DNA from: an uncultured Olsenella sp.
GTDB lineage: Bacteria; Actinomycetota; Coriobacteriia; Coriobacteriales; Atopobiaceae
Assembly (NCBI GenBank): GCA_949287905.1
Contig: CASEHX010000028.1
Span: forward strand, 22,681 to 86,680
Length of the DNA: 64,000 nucleotides
Direction of reading: 5' to 3'
Positions 9,363-17,847 of this stretch are shown here, in pieces (positions within the stretch are counted from its first letter, which is position 1; the number at the start of each line of letters is the position of its first letter). The notes below the pieces were generated by a model that was not told where the DNA came from, did no database searches, and saw only the letters and a list, made by a program, of their open reading frames with translations. Both the position numbers and the translations under genes were made by a program.

Positions 9363-9992
9363 ATGACCGCGCTCGACCTCATGCGCTCAGACGCGCCATA
9401 CGCCGTGAGCTACCTCGACATGCCCAACGACCTGCAGCCGCGCGCGCAGCGCCTCTGCTGGCGCTTCAACCAGCTGGATCCCGCGGACACCGAGGCGCGA
9501 GACCAGATCCTTGGCGAGCTCTTCGGCACGTGGCACCCGCGCGCCGTGGTCAAGCCCACGTTCCGTTGCGACTACGGCTTCAACATCCACTTTCACGGCT
9601 TTGCGCTTGTGAACTACAACTGCACGTTCCTGGACACCTCGCCCATCAACGTTGGCGAGGGCGCGTTTGTCGCGCCGGGCTGCGTGCTCGCATGCGCGGG
9701 TCATGCCGTCCACCCGGAGCAGCGCACGGAGGGCATTCAGACCTCGGCCCCCATCACGCTGGGCAGCAACGTCTGGCTTGGCGCCAACGTTACCGTCTGC
9801 GGGGGCGTCACCATCGGCGACGGCAGCGTGATAGGGGCGGGGAGCGTGGTCACGCGCGACGTTCCCGCCGGCGTGATCGCGGCCGGCGTGCCCTGTCGCG
9901 TGCTGCGTCCCATCGACGAGCGAGACCGGGTGACGCCCCTCGCCATGGGAGAGACGTCACCCGGTCCTTCTCGCCCTGACCTGAATTTGTGA
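9363..9992 (+). CDS. Maltose/galactoside O-acetyltransferase-like hexapeptide transferase
   Basis: Acetyl-CoA dependent sugar O-acetyltransferase of the LacA/Maa family, 209 residues. The N-terminal helical Mac domain (about residues 10-60) is followed by a left-handed beta-helix built from hexapeptide repeats (INVGEGAFVAPGC, ITLGSNVWLGANVTVCGGVTIGDGSVIGAGSVVTRDVPAG). The catalytic histidine is probably in CAGHAVHPEQR, as in Maa and LacA. GAGAGG lies 12 nt before the ATG at 9363, and no better start exists. The last 25 residues overlap a terminator-like hairpin in the DNA. Substrate is not predictable. Confidence 0.85.
   Translation: MTALDLMRSDAPYAVSYLDMPNDLQPRAQRLCWRFNQLDPADTEARDQILGELFGTWHPRAVVKPTFRCDYGFNIHFHGFALVNYNCTFLDTSPINVGEGAFVAPGCVLACAGHAVHPEQRTEGIQTSAPITLGSNVWLGANVTVCGGVTIGDGSVIGAGSVVTRDVPAGVIAAGVPCRVLRPIDERDRVTPLAMGETSPGPSRPDLNL
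9924..9966 (+). terminator. Hairpin overlapping the end of the acetyltransferase gene
   Basis: GACCGGGTGACG (9924-9935) is repeated inverted at 9955-9966, followed by CTTCTCG. It lies inside the last codons of the transferase gene. It is a plausible terminator, with a weak T-tract. Confidence 0.5.
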
Positions 9993-10013
9993 GCCTCGGC
10001 TCTTTACGCGTCC

Positions 10014-11498
10014 CTAGTTGTCGCTGCGGGAGAAGCCGTTGCGCATCTGCATGCTCGCCTCGAAGAGGACCTTGCCGAGCAGGTCGTCCGTCTCGCGGCG
10101 GCACTCGTCGGCGATCGCGGCGTTGCAGGCCTCGAGGTCGCCGTCGGCGGCGTCGCACGTGCGCACCAGCGCGGCGCAGCGGCTGGTGAGGCGCTCCTGG
10201 TAGCGCTCAACATGCGGCAGGCACGCGCCGTAGGCGGCGTCTGCCAGGGCGGCCACGAGGCGGTTTGCCCAGTAGAAGCTCTCCGTGCTCACCTGGGTGG
10301 TGGTGCTTGCGAGGTACGCGGGCGTGGTGGTGACGCGGGCGTAGAACGGCACGAGCGCGTTGAAGGCGTTGCTGCCGAGCGAGACCCACTGCAGCGCGGC
10401 GCGCTTCTCGTCCACGTACGGGCGCAGCTGGAGCACGGCGAGCTGGCAGTTGCGGTTGATGCCGATGGGTCGGTAGAGCCCGCGCGTGGAGGCGGGGCCG
10501 TTGCCGTAGGGGTCGTAGGGCGTGCCCTGGTAGTGGAGGGAGAGCACGTACTTCACGTCCTCGATCGTGACCTTGCGCTCGGGCACGCGGCACCACGGGA
10601 TGCAGTTGCTCTCGGGGCCAAAGTCGGCGCCCGGCGCGGCGGTCTCCCAGGGGCCGGCGTGGGGGTTGAGGAAGCGCTGCATGTCCCAGGCGCGCGGCGT
10701 GTTGTAGACGTGGTCGGAGTCCGAGTGGCTGCCGAAGGCGTCGCGCGGGTTGAAGTTGCCGGGCGTGCCGCCGAGCGTGAGGTCAAGGTGGTTGGCGTCC
10801 ATCCACTCGCGCAGGTCTGCCGAGCAGAGGTGCTCGCGCTTCTCGCCAAACGCGTCCGCGAGGTCAAAGTCGTCGATGCCCAGCTGGTTGGGCATGGTCA
10901 CGTAGCAGTCGTCCGGGACGCGGCGCGCGATCCAGTGGTGGCCGCCCACGGTCTCCAGCCACCAGATCTCGTCTGCGTCTGAGAAGGCGATGCCGTTCAT
11001 CTCGTAGGTGCCGTAGCGCTCGAGCAGCTCTCCCAGGCGCTCCACGCCGTCACGGGCGCTCGTGGCGTAGGGGAGGACGAGCGTGACCATGTCCTCCTCA
11101 CCGATGCCGCCCAGGCGCTCGGGCTCGAAGTCCTTCTCGCCCTCCTTGCCGCGCGCCGCGCGATACTCGACGAGCGGGTCGGCCGCGAGCACGCGCTCGT
11201 TGGAGGTGAGGGTCTCCGTGGCGCTCATGCCCACGTTGTGCTCGTTGAAGCCCGCGGCCTCCCAGAGGCCCTCGCGCAGGTCTGCGTTGGGCATGGCGGT
11301 GTAGCGGGTGCTGCCCTCGGGGAGCTCTATCTTGAGGTGGGAGATCACGCTCTCGTAGACGCTTCCGGGCTTGGGCGCCTCGCGCGCCACAAAGCGCTTG
11401 GCCTCGAACTGCCCGCCCGGGGAGTCCTCGTTGCGGGCGACGATGGTCGAGCCGTCGTAGCTGGCCTTCTTGCCAACCAGGATGGTGGTGCAGGGCAT
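10014..11498 (-). CDS. C69 family dipeptidase (PepD-like Ntn hydrolase)
   Basis: A 494-residue peptidase of MEROPS family C69. The N-terminal cysteine used as nucleophile after processing is Cys3 in MPCTTILVGKKAS. It is followed by the family blocks DGSTIVARNED, EGLWEAAGFNEHNVGMSATET, WWLETVGGHHWIARRVPDD and PNQLGI. These enzymes cleave dipeptides in the cytosol and are common in lactic and gut bacteria. GGAGGACCC directly before the ATG at 11498 sets the start; a longer frame upstream has no ribosome site. It is divergently placed relative to the DAHP synthase gene, with 145 nt between the two starts. Confidence 0.92.
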   Translation of the reverse strand: MPCTTILVGKKASYDGSTIVARNEDSPGGQFEAKRFVAREAPKPGSVYESVISHLKIELPEGSTRYTAMPNADLREGLWEAAGFNEHNVGMSATETLTSNERVLAADPLVEYRAARGKEGEKDFEPERLGGIGEEDMVTLVLPYATSARDGVERLGELLERYGTYEMNGIAFSDADEIWWLETVGGHHWIARRVPDDCYVTMPNQLGIDDFDLADAFGEKREHLCSADLREWMDANHLDLTLGGTPGNFNPRDAFGSHSDSDHVYNTPRAWDMQRFLNPHAGPWETAAPGADFGPESNCIPWCRVPERKVTIEDVKYVLSLHYQGTPYDPYGNGPASTRGLYRPIGINRNCQLAVLQLRPYVDEKRAALQWVSLGSNAFNALVPFYARVTTTPAYLASTTTQVSTESFYWANRLVAALADAAYGACLPHVERYQERLTSRCAALVRTCDAADGDLEACNAAIADECRRETDDLLGKVLFEASMQMRNGFSRSDN

Positions 11499-11643
11499 GG
11501 GTCCTCCTTCCCGTCGCGCGCGGGCGCAGCGCGCGGGCGCGTTTGTTTCAATCGACAATCATCTTAGCCCTCGCGCGGCCCGGGCGCTCCCACGCGGTCG
11601 GATAATGCGGTGGCACGCCCGCGAGCAAACGGAGGAAACCCTC

Positions 11644-12672
11644 ATGTCCATGAAGTTCCAGCGTCTTCTGCCCATCCCCAAGGACATCCGCGCCGAGATG
11701 CCGCTCTCTCCCCAGATGGCGGCGCGCAAGGCCGACTTTGACGCTGCCGTGTCCGCGGTGCTGCGCGGCGAGGACGACCGCATGCTCCTCATCATCGGCC
11801 CGTGCTCGGCCGACCGCGAGGACTCCGTGCTCGACTACGCCTGTCGTCTGGCCAAGCTTGCCGAGGAGGTCAAGGATCGTCTCGTCGTGATCCCGCGCGT
11901 CTACACCAACAAGCCGCGCACCAAGGGCGTGGGCTACAAGGGCCTGCTCCACAACCCCGACCCCGAGGCTGCCGACGACATGCTCGGCGGTGTGAAGGCC
12001 ATCCGCCACATGCACCTGCGCGTGGTGGAGGAGACGGGCCTGTTCACCGCGGACGAGATGCTCTATCCCACCAACTACCAGTACCTCATCGACCTTCTCG
12101 CCTACATCGCGGTGGGTGCGCGCTCCGTCGAGAACCAGGAGCACCGCCTTGTTGCCTCGGGCGTTCCCATGCCGGTGGGCATGAAGAACCCCACGGGCGG
12201 CTCCACCGACGTCATGCTCAACTCCATCTACGCCGCCCAGCAGCCCCAGACCTTCATCTTCCGCAACTGGGAGGTCTCCACGACGGGCAACCCGCTCGCG
12301 CACGCGGTGCTGCGCGGCTACGTGGGCCTGGACGGGATCAACTACCCCAACTACCACTACGAGTATCTCGAGCGCCTTGCCGAGAAGTACACCGCCTCGA
12401 GCTTTGAGAACCCCGCGGCGATCATCGACTGCAACCACGACAACTCCGGCAAGCGCCCGTTCCAGCAGATTCGCATCTGCCACGAGGTGCTCGACTCCAT
12501 GAGCCGCTCCGACACCATCCACCGCCTCGTGCGCGGCTTCATGGTGGAGTCCTATCTCGTGGACGGCAACCAGCCCGTGAGCGGCGGCACCTACGGCCAG
12601 TCCATCACGGACGCCTGCCTGGGATGGGAGAAGACCGAGCGCCTGGTCAAGGAGATCGCCGAGCGCGCGTGA
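11644..12672 (+). CDS. aroG: 3-deoxy-7-phosphoheptulonate (DAHP) synthase, class I
   Basis: First enzyme of the shikimate pathway, condensing phosphoenolpyruvate and erythrose 4-phosphate. The 342-residue length and motifs match the AroF/AroG/AroH type: IIGPCSADRED, RVYTNKPRTKGVGYKGL, KNPTGGS, and DCNHDNSGKRP with metal and PEP ligands. The protein has the N-terminal extension typical of this group, so feedback control by an aromatic amino acid is likely, but which one cannot be told from sequence. GGAGGA precedes the ATG at 11644. Other aro genes are not adjacent. The gene ends 2 nt before a short palindromic repeat that probably acts as terminator. Confidence 0.93.
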   Translation: MSMKFQRLLPIPKDIRAEMPLSPQMAARKADFDAAVSAVLRGEDDRMLLIIGPCSADREDSVLDYACRLAKLAEEVKDRLVVIPRVYTNKPRTKGVGYKGLLHNPDPEAADDMLGGVKAIRHMHLRVVEETGLFTADEMLYPTNYQYLIDLLAYIAVGARSVENQEHRLVASGVPMPVGMKNPTGGSTDVMLNSIYAAQQPQTFIFRNWEVSTTGNPLAHAVLRGYVGLDGINYPNYHYEYLERLAEKYTASSFENPAAIIDCNHDNSGKRPFQQIRICHEVLDSMSRSDTIHRLVRGFMVESYLVDGNQPVSGGTYGQSITDACLGWEKTERLVKEIAERA

Positions 12673-12673
12673 T

Positions 12674-12702
12674 GTGACAAAGGGGTCAGACCCCTCTGTC
12701 AC
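12674..12702. repeat. Short palindrome of the GTGACAAAGGGG family
   Basis: A 29-bp near-perfect palindrome begins with GTGACAAAGGGGT and mirrors itself. A near-identical copy lies at 13054-13082, and related forms at 35599, 20399, 37379 and 44413. It starts directly after the DAHP synthase stop codon and may terminate transcription. Such palindromes resemble REP elements mobilised by RAYT/Y1 transposases; no transposase is present here. Confidence 0.7.
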
Positions 12703-13053
12703 GTTTTCGCGCGTGCAGTTTGCTTCAGATGACGCTCGTCCCGCACCAGGGGCGGGCGTCTTTCTTGATTGTGGCTCGTCTCAGCCTTGTGCCGGTTCGA
12801 CTTTACGAGAAGGGCCTCGTCTCAGTGTCACGGGGATTTGGTTTTACGAAACGTGGCTCGTCTCAGCCTTGCGGCGCTCAAACTTTACGAAACGTGGCTC
12901 GTCTCAGCGCGCAAAGGAGGTTATGGCTGAGACGAGCCCCGTTTTGCAAAGAAAAGCTGCCCACAGGCTGAGACGAGCCCGCTTTCGTCAAGCGAGAAGC
13001 AACACAAGGCTGAGACGAGGCCCTTCTCGCAAAGCGAGGCGCCCTGCTGGGGT
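12703..13053. repeat. Array of 41-nt units in head-to-head orientation
   Basis: The word CTCGTCTCAG occurs at 12775, 12816, 12857 and 12898 with exactly 41-nt spacing. Its reverse complement CTGAGACGAG occurs at 12927, 12968 and 13010. Around each forward word the flank ACGAAACGTGG is partly conserved, while the 12-15 nt between units varies. The array fills the whole gap between aroG and pflA and is bracketed by the two GTGACAAAGGGG palindromes. No convincing gene lies inside. Function unknown; see findings. Confidence 0.8.
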
Positions 13054-13082
13054 GTGACAAAGGGGTCTGACCCCTCTGTCAC
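13054..13082. repeat. Second GTGACAAAGGGG palindrome
   Basis: The copy matches 12674-12702 except in the central bases (GTCTGAC in place of GTCAGAC). It lies 7 nt downstream of the pflA stop on the minus strand, so it can serve as the pfl operon terminator. Confidence 0.7.
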
Positions 13083-13089
13083 GCGGCGG

Positions 13090-13902
13090 CTACTTCCCGC
13101 GCTCGGCACGGCGCTGGGCGCGGGCCGCGAGGGCCACCTTGCGCAGCTCCTTCGCGTGGGCGGCGTTCATGGCCTTGACGCCCTTGAGCGGGTACTCGAT
13201 CCCGAGCTTGTCGTACTTGGCCTTGCCCATGGTGTGGTAGGGGAGAAAGTCCAGGCCCACCACGTTGTCCCAGTTGGCGATGATGCGGCCGACCTCGGCG
13301 CACTCCTCCTCGGAGTCGGTGAGGCCGGGCACCACCACGTGACGCACGAGCGTGGGGATGCGCCTCCGCGCCAGCTCGTCGCCTAGCTCGAGGGCGTGGC
13401 TCGCGGGCAGGCCGCAGAGCGTCTCGTGCAGCGCGGGGTCGGACGTCTTGATGTCGAGAAGAACCATGTCGGTGTCATCGAGAAGCGCCGAGAAGCGATC
13501 GGCGTGTGCCGCGGAGAAGGTGGCGGCGGAGGTGTCCAGGCAGGTGTGGATGCGGCCTGCGGGCGCGGCGTGGGCGGCGCGGAAGAGGGCGGCCACGAAG
13601 TCGGGCTGCGCCATGGGCTCGCCGCCCGTCACGGTGATGCCGCCGCGCTTGTAGAAGGGGCGGTTGCGCTCGTAGCGCTCGAGCAGCTCGCCAACGCTCA
13701 CGCTGGTGCCGGGGCCGGAGCCGTCCGCGCGGGCGAACTCCCAGGTGTCGGGGTTGTGGCAGTACTGGCAGCGCATGGGGCATCCCTGGCAGAACACCAC
13801 GAACCTCGTGCCGGGGCCGTCCACCGTCCCAAAGCTCTCGGTGGAGTGCACCCTCCCGACCACGTCAACGTCGCGAGCACGACTCTCGGTATCTACAGTC
13901 AC
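13090..13902 (-). CDS. pflA: Pyruvate formate-lyase activating enzyme
   Basis: Radical SAM enzyme that installs the glycyl radical on pyruvate formate-lyase. The cluster motif is CPMRCQYC in the context FCQGCPMRCQYCHNPDTW, exactly the PFL-AE form, followed by GGITVTGGEPMAQP and LLDIKTSD. The GTG at 13902 is preferred, with GAAGGGG upstream. An ATG 12 codons further upstream (13938) has no ribosome site. Product about 270 residues, normal to slightly long for the family. It is the third gene of pflB - glycyl-radical subunit - pflA on the minus strand. A long hairpin (13949-14024) separates it from the second gene and may reduce its expression. Confidence 0.93.
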   Translation of the reverse strand: MTVDTESRARDVDVVGRVHSTESFGTVDGPGTRFVVFCQGCPMRCQYCHNPDTWEFARADGSGPGTSVSVGELLERYERNRPFYKRGGITVTGGEPMAQPDFVAALFRAAHAAPAGRIHTCLDTSAATFSAAHADRFSALLDDTDMVLLDIKTSDPALHETLCGLPASHALELGDELARRRIPTLVRHVVVPGLTDSEEECAEVGRIIANWDNVVGLDFLPYHTMGKAKYDKLGIEYPLKGVKAMNAAHAKELRKVALAARAQRRAERGK

Positions 13903-13948
13903 AGCCGCCCCTTCCACCCGGACACGTACTACAACCATGATAGAGCGA

Positions 13949-14024
13949 ACGGCCCGGGCATTTGCGAAGCAAAGTTTCTGAGCGCGGAGCGCGTAGCACT
14001 TTGCGGAGCAATTGCCCGGGCCGT
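13949..14024 (-). terminator. Large hairpin between glycyl-radical gene and pflA
   Basis: A 12-bp perfect outer stem (13949-13960 with 14013-14024) continues inward with partial pairing of GCAAAG and CTTTGC. There is no T-tract on the minus strand, so it may be a leaky terminator or processing site that lowers pflA relative to the structural genes. Confidence 0.55.
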
Positions 14025-14047
14025 AAGCCTAACAGGTCAGGTAGACC

Positions 14048-14296
14048 TTACATCGCCTCGTGGAAGGTACGGCTGATGACGTCGTCCTGCTGCTTCTTGG
14101 TGAGGGAGTTGAACTTCACCGCATAGCCGGAGACGCGGATGGTCAGCTGCGGGTACTTCTCGGGGTGGGCCTGGGCGTCAAGCAGGGTCTCCTTGGTGAA
14201 GACGTTGACGTTGAGGTGGTGGCCACCCTCCTCGACATAACCGTCGATCATGTTGACGAGGTTGTCGACCTGCTCGGGAGCAACGGTAGCGCTCAT
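14048..14296 (-). CDS. Stand-alone glycyl-radical domain of pyruvate formate-lyase
   Basis: An 82-residue protein equivalent to the C-terminal domain of PFL and to GrcA/YfiD. It contains [37 protein letters not shown] with the radical Gly57, and the ending [14 protein letters not shown]. In Escherichia coli the same segment is the last part of PflB, and GrcA is a spare part used to rescue damaged PFL. Here the adjacent PflB lacks this segment, so this protein is probably an obligate subunit and not a spare. The ATG at 14296 has AAGGGA upstream. It lies 113 nt after the pflB stop, with a hairpin in between. Confidence 0.9.
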   Translation of the reverse strand: MSATVAPEQVDNLVNMIDGYVEEGGHHLNVNVFTKETLLDAQAHPEKYPQLTIRVSGYAVKFNSLTKKQQDDVISRTFHEAM

Positions 14297-14360
14297 GTGA
14301 GTTCCCTTCTCGTGTGGGTCGCCCCCTCCGGGGCGACCCTTCCTGTCTCTCACAGTGTAC

Positions 14361-14395
14361 CCGATAAATGTTACCAATCAAGTGACATTTATCGG
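14361..14395 (-). terminator. Stem-loop between pflB and the glycyl-radical gene
   Basis: An 11-bp perfect stem (CCGATAAATGT at 14361-14371 with its complement at 14385-14395) and a 13-nt loop lie in the intergenic gap. No T-tract follows. It could set the ratio of the two subunits by partial termination or RNA protection. Confidence 0.5.
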
Positions 14396-14409
14396 ATTCC
14401 CCAAACGAC

Positions 14410-16506
14410 CTAGCAGCAGCCGCAGTCGGGGGCGGGGTTCTCGATCTGGATGTCAACGTCAACGCCGAGAGCGTCGAGGTCGAGCTCGCCGAACATGACC
14501 TCGCCGTCCTTGCCGAGGGCGTTGGGGACGATGGAGAACGTGTTGGAGATGCCGTCCTGGGCGTCCTTGAACGGGAGCTTGGCGACGGAGGCCAGCGAGG
14601 CAACGGCGCCGTGGGTGTCACGACGGTGCATCGGGTTGGCGCCCGGGGCGAAGGGCTCGCCGGCGCGACGGCCGTCGGGCGTGTTGCCGGTGGCGTTGCC
14701 GTAGACGACGTTCGAGGTGATCGTGAGGATCGAGGTCGTCGGGACGGAGTTGCGGTAGGTGTCGGTCTCGCGGACGTACTTCATGAAGACCTCGACCACG
14801 TCGTGGGCAATCTGGTCCACGCGGTCGTCGTCGTTGCCGTACTTGGGGAAGTCGCCCTCGACCTCGTAGTCGGTGACCAGGCCGGTCTCGTCACGGATGA
14901 CCTTGACCTTGGCGTACTTGATCGCGGAGAGGGAGTCGGCCACGACGGAGAGGCCGGCGATGCCCGTGGCGAACCAGCGGTGGACGTGCTCGTCGTGCAG
15001 GGCCATCTGCAGGCGCTCGTAGCAGTACTTGTCGTGCATGAAGTGGATGATGTTCAGCGCGTTGACGTAGACCTCGGCGAGCCACTGCATCATGTCGCGG
15101 AACTTGGAGACCACGTCGTCGTAGTCGAGGTAGTCGCCCTCGACCGGACGGAACTTCGGGCCGACCTGCTCGCCGGTCTTCTCGTCACGGCCGCCGTTGA
15201 TGGCGTAGAGGAGGCACTTGGCGAGGTTGGCGCGGGCGCCGAAGAACTGCATCTCCTTGCCGATGCGCATGGAGGACACGCAGCAGGCGATCGCGTAGTC
15301 GTCGCCGTGGTAGACGCGCATGAGGTCGTCGTTCTCGTACTGGATGGAGCTGGTGGTGATGGAGATCTTGGCGCAGTAGCGCTTGAAGGCCTCGGGCAGG
15401 CGCGTGGACCAGAGCACCGTGAGGTTGGGCTCGGGGCTGGTGCCCATGTTCTCGAGGGTGTGGAGGTAACGGAAGGCGGTCTTGGTGACCATGGAGCGGC
15501 CGTCGACGCCCATGCCGCCGAGGGACTCGGTGACCCACTGCGGGTCGCCGGAGAAGAGCTCGTTGTACTCGGGGGTGCGGGCGAACTTGACCATGCGGAG
15601 CTTCATGACGAGGTGGTCGATGATCTCCTGGGCCTCGGCCTCGGTAATGACGCCGTTCTTGAGGTCACGCTCGGCGTAGATGTCGAGGAACGTGGAGTTG
15701 CGGCCGATGGACATGGCGGCGCCGTTCTGCTCCTTGACCGCGGCGAGGTAGCCGAAGTACATCCACTGCACGGCCTCCTGGAAGGAAGCGGCGGGCTTGG
15801 AGATGTCGAAGCCGTAGATCTTGCCGAGCTGGTTGAGCTCCTGGAGGGCGCGGATCTGCTCAGCGAGCTCCTCGCGGTGACGGATCGTGGCCTCGTTCAT
15901 GGTCTTCTGGGTGCCGGCGTGCTCGGCCTTCTTCTCCTCGATGAGGCGGTCGACGCCGTAGAGGGCGACGCGGCGGTAGTCGCCGATGATGCGGCCGCGG
16001 CCGTAGGCATCGGGCAGGCCGGTGATGATGTGGCTGTGACGGCAGGCGCGCATCTCGGGCGTGTAGGCGTCAAAGACGCCGGCGTTGTGGGTCTTGCGGT
16101 AGTTCGTGTAGATGTTCACGATCTCCGGGTCGACCTCGTAGCCGTTCTGCTTGCAGGCGGCAACGGCCATACGGATGCCGCCGTTGACCATGAGGGCGCG
16201 CTTGAGCGGCTTCTCGGTCTGAAGGCCAACGATCTTCTCGAGCGGCTGATCGATGTAGCCGGCGGGGTGGGAGATGATCGTGGAGACGAGGTCGGTGTCC
16301 ATGTCGAGGACGCCGCCAGCCTCGCGCTCCTTGGCGAAGAGGCCCATGACCTCGTCCCAGAGCTTGCTGGTGTTCTCGGTGGGACCGGCGAGGAAGGACT
16401 CGTCGCCGTCGTAGGGGGTGTAGTTCTTCTGGATGAAGTCACGGACGTCGATCTCGTGCTCCCAGTTGCCGCCGACAAAGCCGGCCCATGCCTCCTGCTG
16501 ACTCAC
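14410..16506 (-). CDS. pflB: Pyruvate formate-lyase catalytic subunit lacking its own glycyl-radical domain
   Basis: Catalytic body of pyruvate formate-lyase (pyruvate + CoA to acetyl-CoA + formate), an anaerobic fermentation enzyme. The 698-residue protein keeps the active-site cysteine pair in [11 protein letters not shown] near residue 405 and typical blocks such as [17 protein letters not shown] and [19 protein letters not shown]. It then ends in an unrelated Cys-rich tail (NPAPDCGCC) where other PFLs continue for about 60-80 residues to the radical glycine. The missing part is encoded by the next gene. The GTG start at 16506 is set by AAGGAG 8 nt upstream. The operon order is pflB, radical subunit, pflA. 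Confidence 0.93.
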   Translation of the reverse strand: MSQQEAWAGFVGGNWEHEIDVRDFIQKNYTPYDGDESFLAGPTENTSKLWDEVMGLFAKEREAGGVLDMDTDLVSTIISHPAGYIDQPLEKIVGLQTEKPLKRALMVNGGIRMAVAACKQNGYEVDPEIVNIYTNYRKTHNAGVFDAYTPEMRACRHSHIITGLPDAYGRGRIIGDYRRVALYGVDRLIEEKKAEHAGTQKTMNEATIRHREELAEQIRALQELNQLGKIYGFDISKPAASFQEAVQWMYFGYLAAVKEQNGAAMSIGRNSTFLDIYAERDLKNGVITEAEAQEIIDHLVMKLRMVKFARTPEYNELFSGDPQWVTESLGGMGVDGRSMVTKTAFRYLHTLENMGTSPEPNLTVLWSTRLPEAFKRYCAKISITTSSIQYENDDLMRVYHGDDYAIACCVSSMRIGKEMQFFGARANLAKCLLYAINGGRDEKTGEQVGPKFRPVEGDYLDYDDVVSKFRDMMQWLAEVYVNALNIIHFMHDKYCYERLQMALHDEHVHRWFATGIAGLSVVADSLSAIKYAKVKVIRDETGLVTDYEVEGDFPKYGNDDDRVDQIAHDVVEVFMKYVRETDTYRNSVPTTSILTITSNVVYGNATGNTPDGRRAGEPFAPGANPMHRRDTHGAVASLASVAKLPFKDAQDGISNTFSIVPNALGKDGEVMFGELDLDALGVDVDIQIENPAPDCGCC

Positions 16507-16628
16507 TGCTCACGCTCCTTTTTTCGAGGAAGGTCTTTGCGCGTCGCTCCTTGCGACGGCTCCAACCTACCAGAGTTGACTCCCCGCGGGTTCGACAAAA
16601 GTTAACTTGGGTTGCCGCCATGCAAGCA

Positions 16629-16644
16629 ACACAACATGTTGTGT
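16629..16644. promoter_or_regulatory. Perfect 16-bp palindrome upstream of pflB
   Basis: ACACAACATGTTGTGT is a perfect palindrome about 120 nt upstream of the pflB start. A dimeric regulator could bind it. It does not match the FNR or Rex consensus. The rest of 16507-16820 shows no gene. Confidence 0.4.
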
Positions 16645-16819
16645 CCAGACCCAGTAACCTCGGCTAGCCGTGGGGTCTCAAAGTATAGTACGGATTGCGT
16701 CTAAAACAGAGCTGAACCTTGAAATGACCGGTAGGGGAAACGCCGCCCGGGAAGCTCCGACGGGCGCGGCTCATCTGTTCGCAAGGCGTGACAAGTTCCC
16801 AGCCGTGGGCGCCAGCAAA

Positions 16820-16921
16820 GAAAAAAGCCACGCTTTTGGCGAGAAAAGCGTGGCTAGTCCTCAGTTGAGCAAACAAACTGAGGGGACGTCGCGCTTTGGG
16901 CGCTCAAAGCGTGACGTCCCC
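16820..16921 (-). terminator. Three tandem hairpins ending the dedA transcript
   Basis: On the minus strand after the DedA gene come three hairpins: 16882-16898 with 16905-16921 (17-bp stem, two mismatched positions), 16859-16866 with 16876-16883, and 16828-16837 with 16844-16853. The last is followed on the minus strand by CTTTTTTC, a textbook intrinsic terminator. Confidence 0.8.
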
Positions 16922-16934
16922 CAGGCAGGCAACC

Positions 16935-17576
16935 TTACTGTGCCTCCTCGTGGCGCTCGCGGATGGCGGGGATGATGCGCTTGACCACCCAGAAGGCCAC
17001 GGCGGCCACCACGATGGCGATGATGACGTACTTCACGATGTCCGAGACCCACTCGGCCTGGGCGGTCACCGTCTCCCACGCGCTGCCGGCTGCGGCGCCG
17101 AGCGAGCAGAGCACCGTGTTCCAGACTGCAGAGCCAAAGAGCGTGTAGAGCGAGAAGCGCACGACGTTCATCTTTGCGGTGCCGGCGGGGATGGAGATGA
17201 GGCTGCGAACGACGGGGATGCAGCGGCAGATGAGGACCGTCACCTGGCCCTTGCGGTCGAACCAGTCCACGGCGCTGGAGATGTCCTCGGGCTTGAAGCC
17301 CAGAAGGCGCATCGGGCGCGTGCCAAAGAACGTCATGAGGCGCTCGCGGGAGAGGAGTCGGCCCACGCCGTAGAGGATGTAGGCTCCGGTGATCGAGCCG
17401 ATGGTGGCGGCGATGATGACGCCGGGAAGGGTCAGGCTGGTCGTGGTGGTGAAGAAGCCCGAGAGCGGCAGGATCAGCTCGCTCGGGATGGGCGGGAAGA
17501 CGTTCTCAAAGAAGATGAGAAACCATACGCCGATGTAGCCAAACTGGCTGATGAGGTCAGTGAAGACGCCCTCCAT
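16935..17576 (-). CDS. DedA family membrane protein
   Basis: Integral membrane protein of the DedA/VTT family, 213 residues, implicated in lipid scrambling or flipping and envelope homeostasis. The family signature is visible: FENVFPPIPSELILPLSGF near the N-terminus, GSITGAYILYGVGRLL, then R-rich loop residues (FDRKGQVTVLICRCIPVVRSLISIPAG). The last contains the conserved arginine and G-x-x-x-M pattern. AAAGGAG sets the ATG at 17576; upstream in-frame codons are not likely to be used. It forms its own minus-strand unit with a strong terminator. Confidence 0.9.
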   Translation of the reverse strand: MEGVFTDLISQFGYIGVWFLIFFENVFPPIPSELILPLSGFFTTTTSLTLPGVIIAATIGSITGAYILYGVGRLLSRERLMTFFGTRPMRLLGFKPEDISSAVDWFDRKGQVTVLICRCIPVVRSLISIPAGTAKMNVVRFSLYTLFGSAVWNTVLCSLGAAAGSAWETVTAQAEWVSDIVKYVIIAIVVAAVAFWVVKRIIPAIRERHEEAQ

Positions 17577-17670
17577 GGGACTCCTTTCGCAAACGGCGGC
17601 GCGCTCCATTATCGCCGCTCGCGCCGTGCCCGGGAAAATAATCAAGGATTGCACAGAAGTCACGGGGCGT

Positions 17671-17760
17671 CGTCCTTCTCGGCATGGGCGGATCACGGGT
17701 GCTCGGGGTCGCGGTCGGGGTCATGGGGGAGCGTCCTTCTCGGCACGCGCGGATCACGGG
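17671..17760. repeat. 29-nt direct repeat, two copies
   Basis: CGTCCTTCTCGGCA begins a 29-nt segment at 17671-17699 that recurs at 17732-17760 with two mismatches, 61 nt apart. It lies in the gap between the divergently transcribed DedA gene and the small membrane protein gene. It may be a small relative of the word arrays seen elsewhere. Confidence 0.6.
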
Positions 17761-17847
17761 CTTGCCAGACGCTGGCGAGCCGCTTACGCGGCCCTGACGC
17801 GCGCGAGCTACGGTGAGCCTGTAGCGTTCTCCCTCGAGGAGGTTCAC

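Noticed and set aside
12703..13053. CRISPR array.
   Set aside because: Regular 41-nt spacing suggested it, but the repeats change orientation in the middle, the conserved word is only about 10-17 nt, the spacers are partly conserved, and no cas genes are near.
12924..13057. A 44-codon frame with AAAGGAGG and ATG in the centre of the 41-nt array (MAETSPVLQRKAAHRL...).
   Set aside because: The frame is made of the inverted array words and is extremely Arg-rich. The ribosome-site match is probably chance, and the array gives a better explanation of the sequence.
14048..14410. Simple frameshift as cause of the split pyruvate formate-lyase.
   Set aside because: The two genes are separated by 113 nt with a hairpin, the small gene has its own ribosome site and ATG, and PflB ends in a distinct Cys-rich tail. 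One indel would not give this layout.
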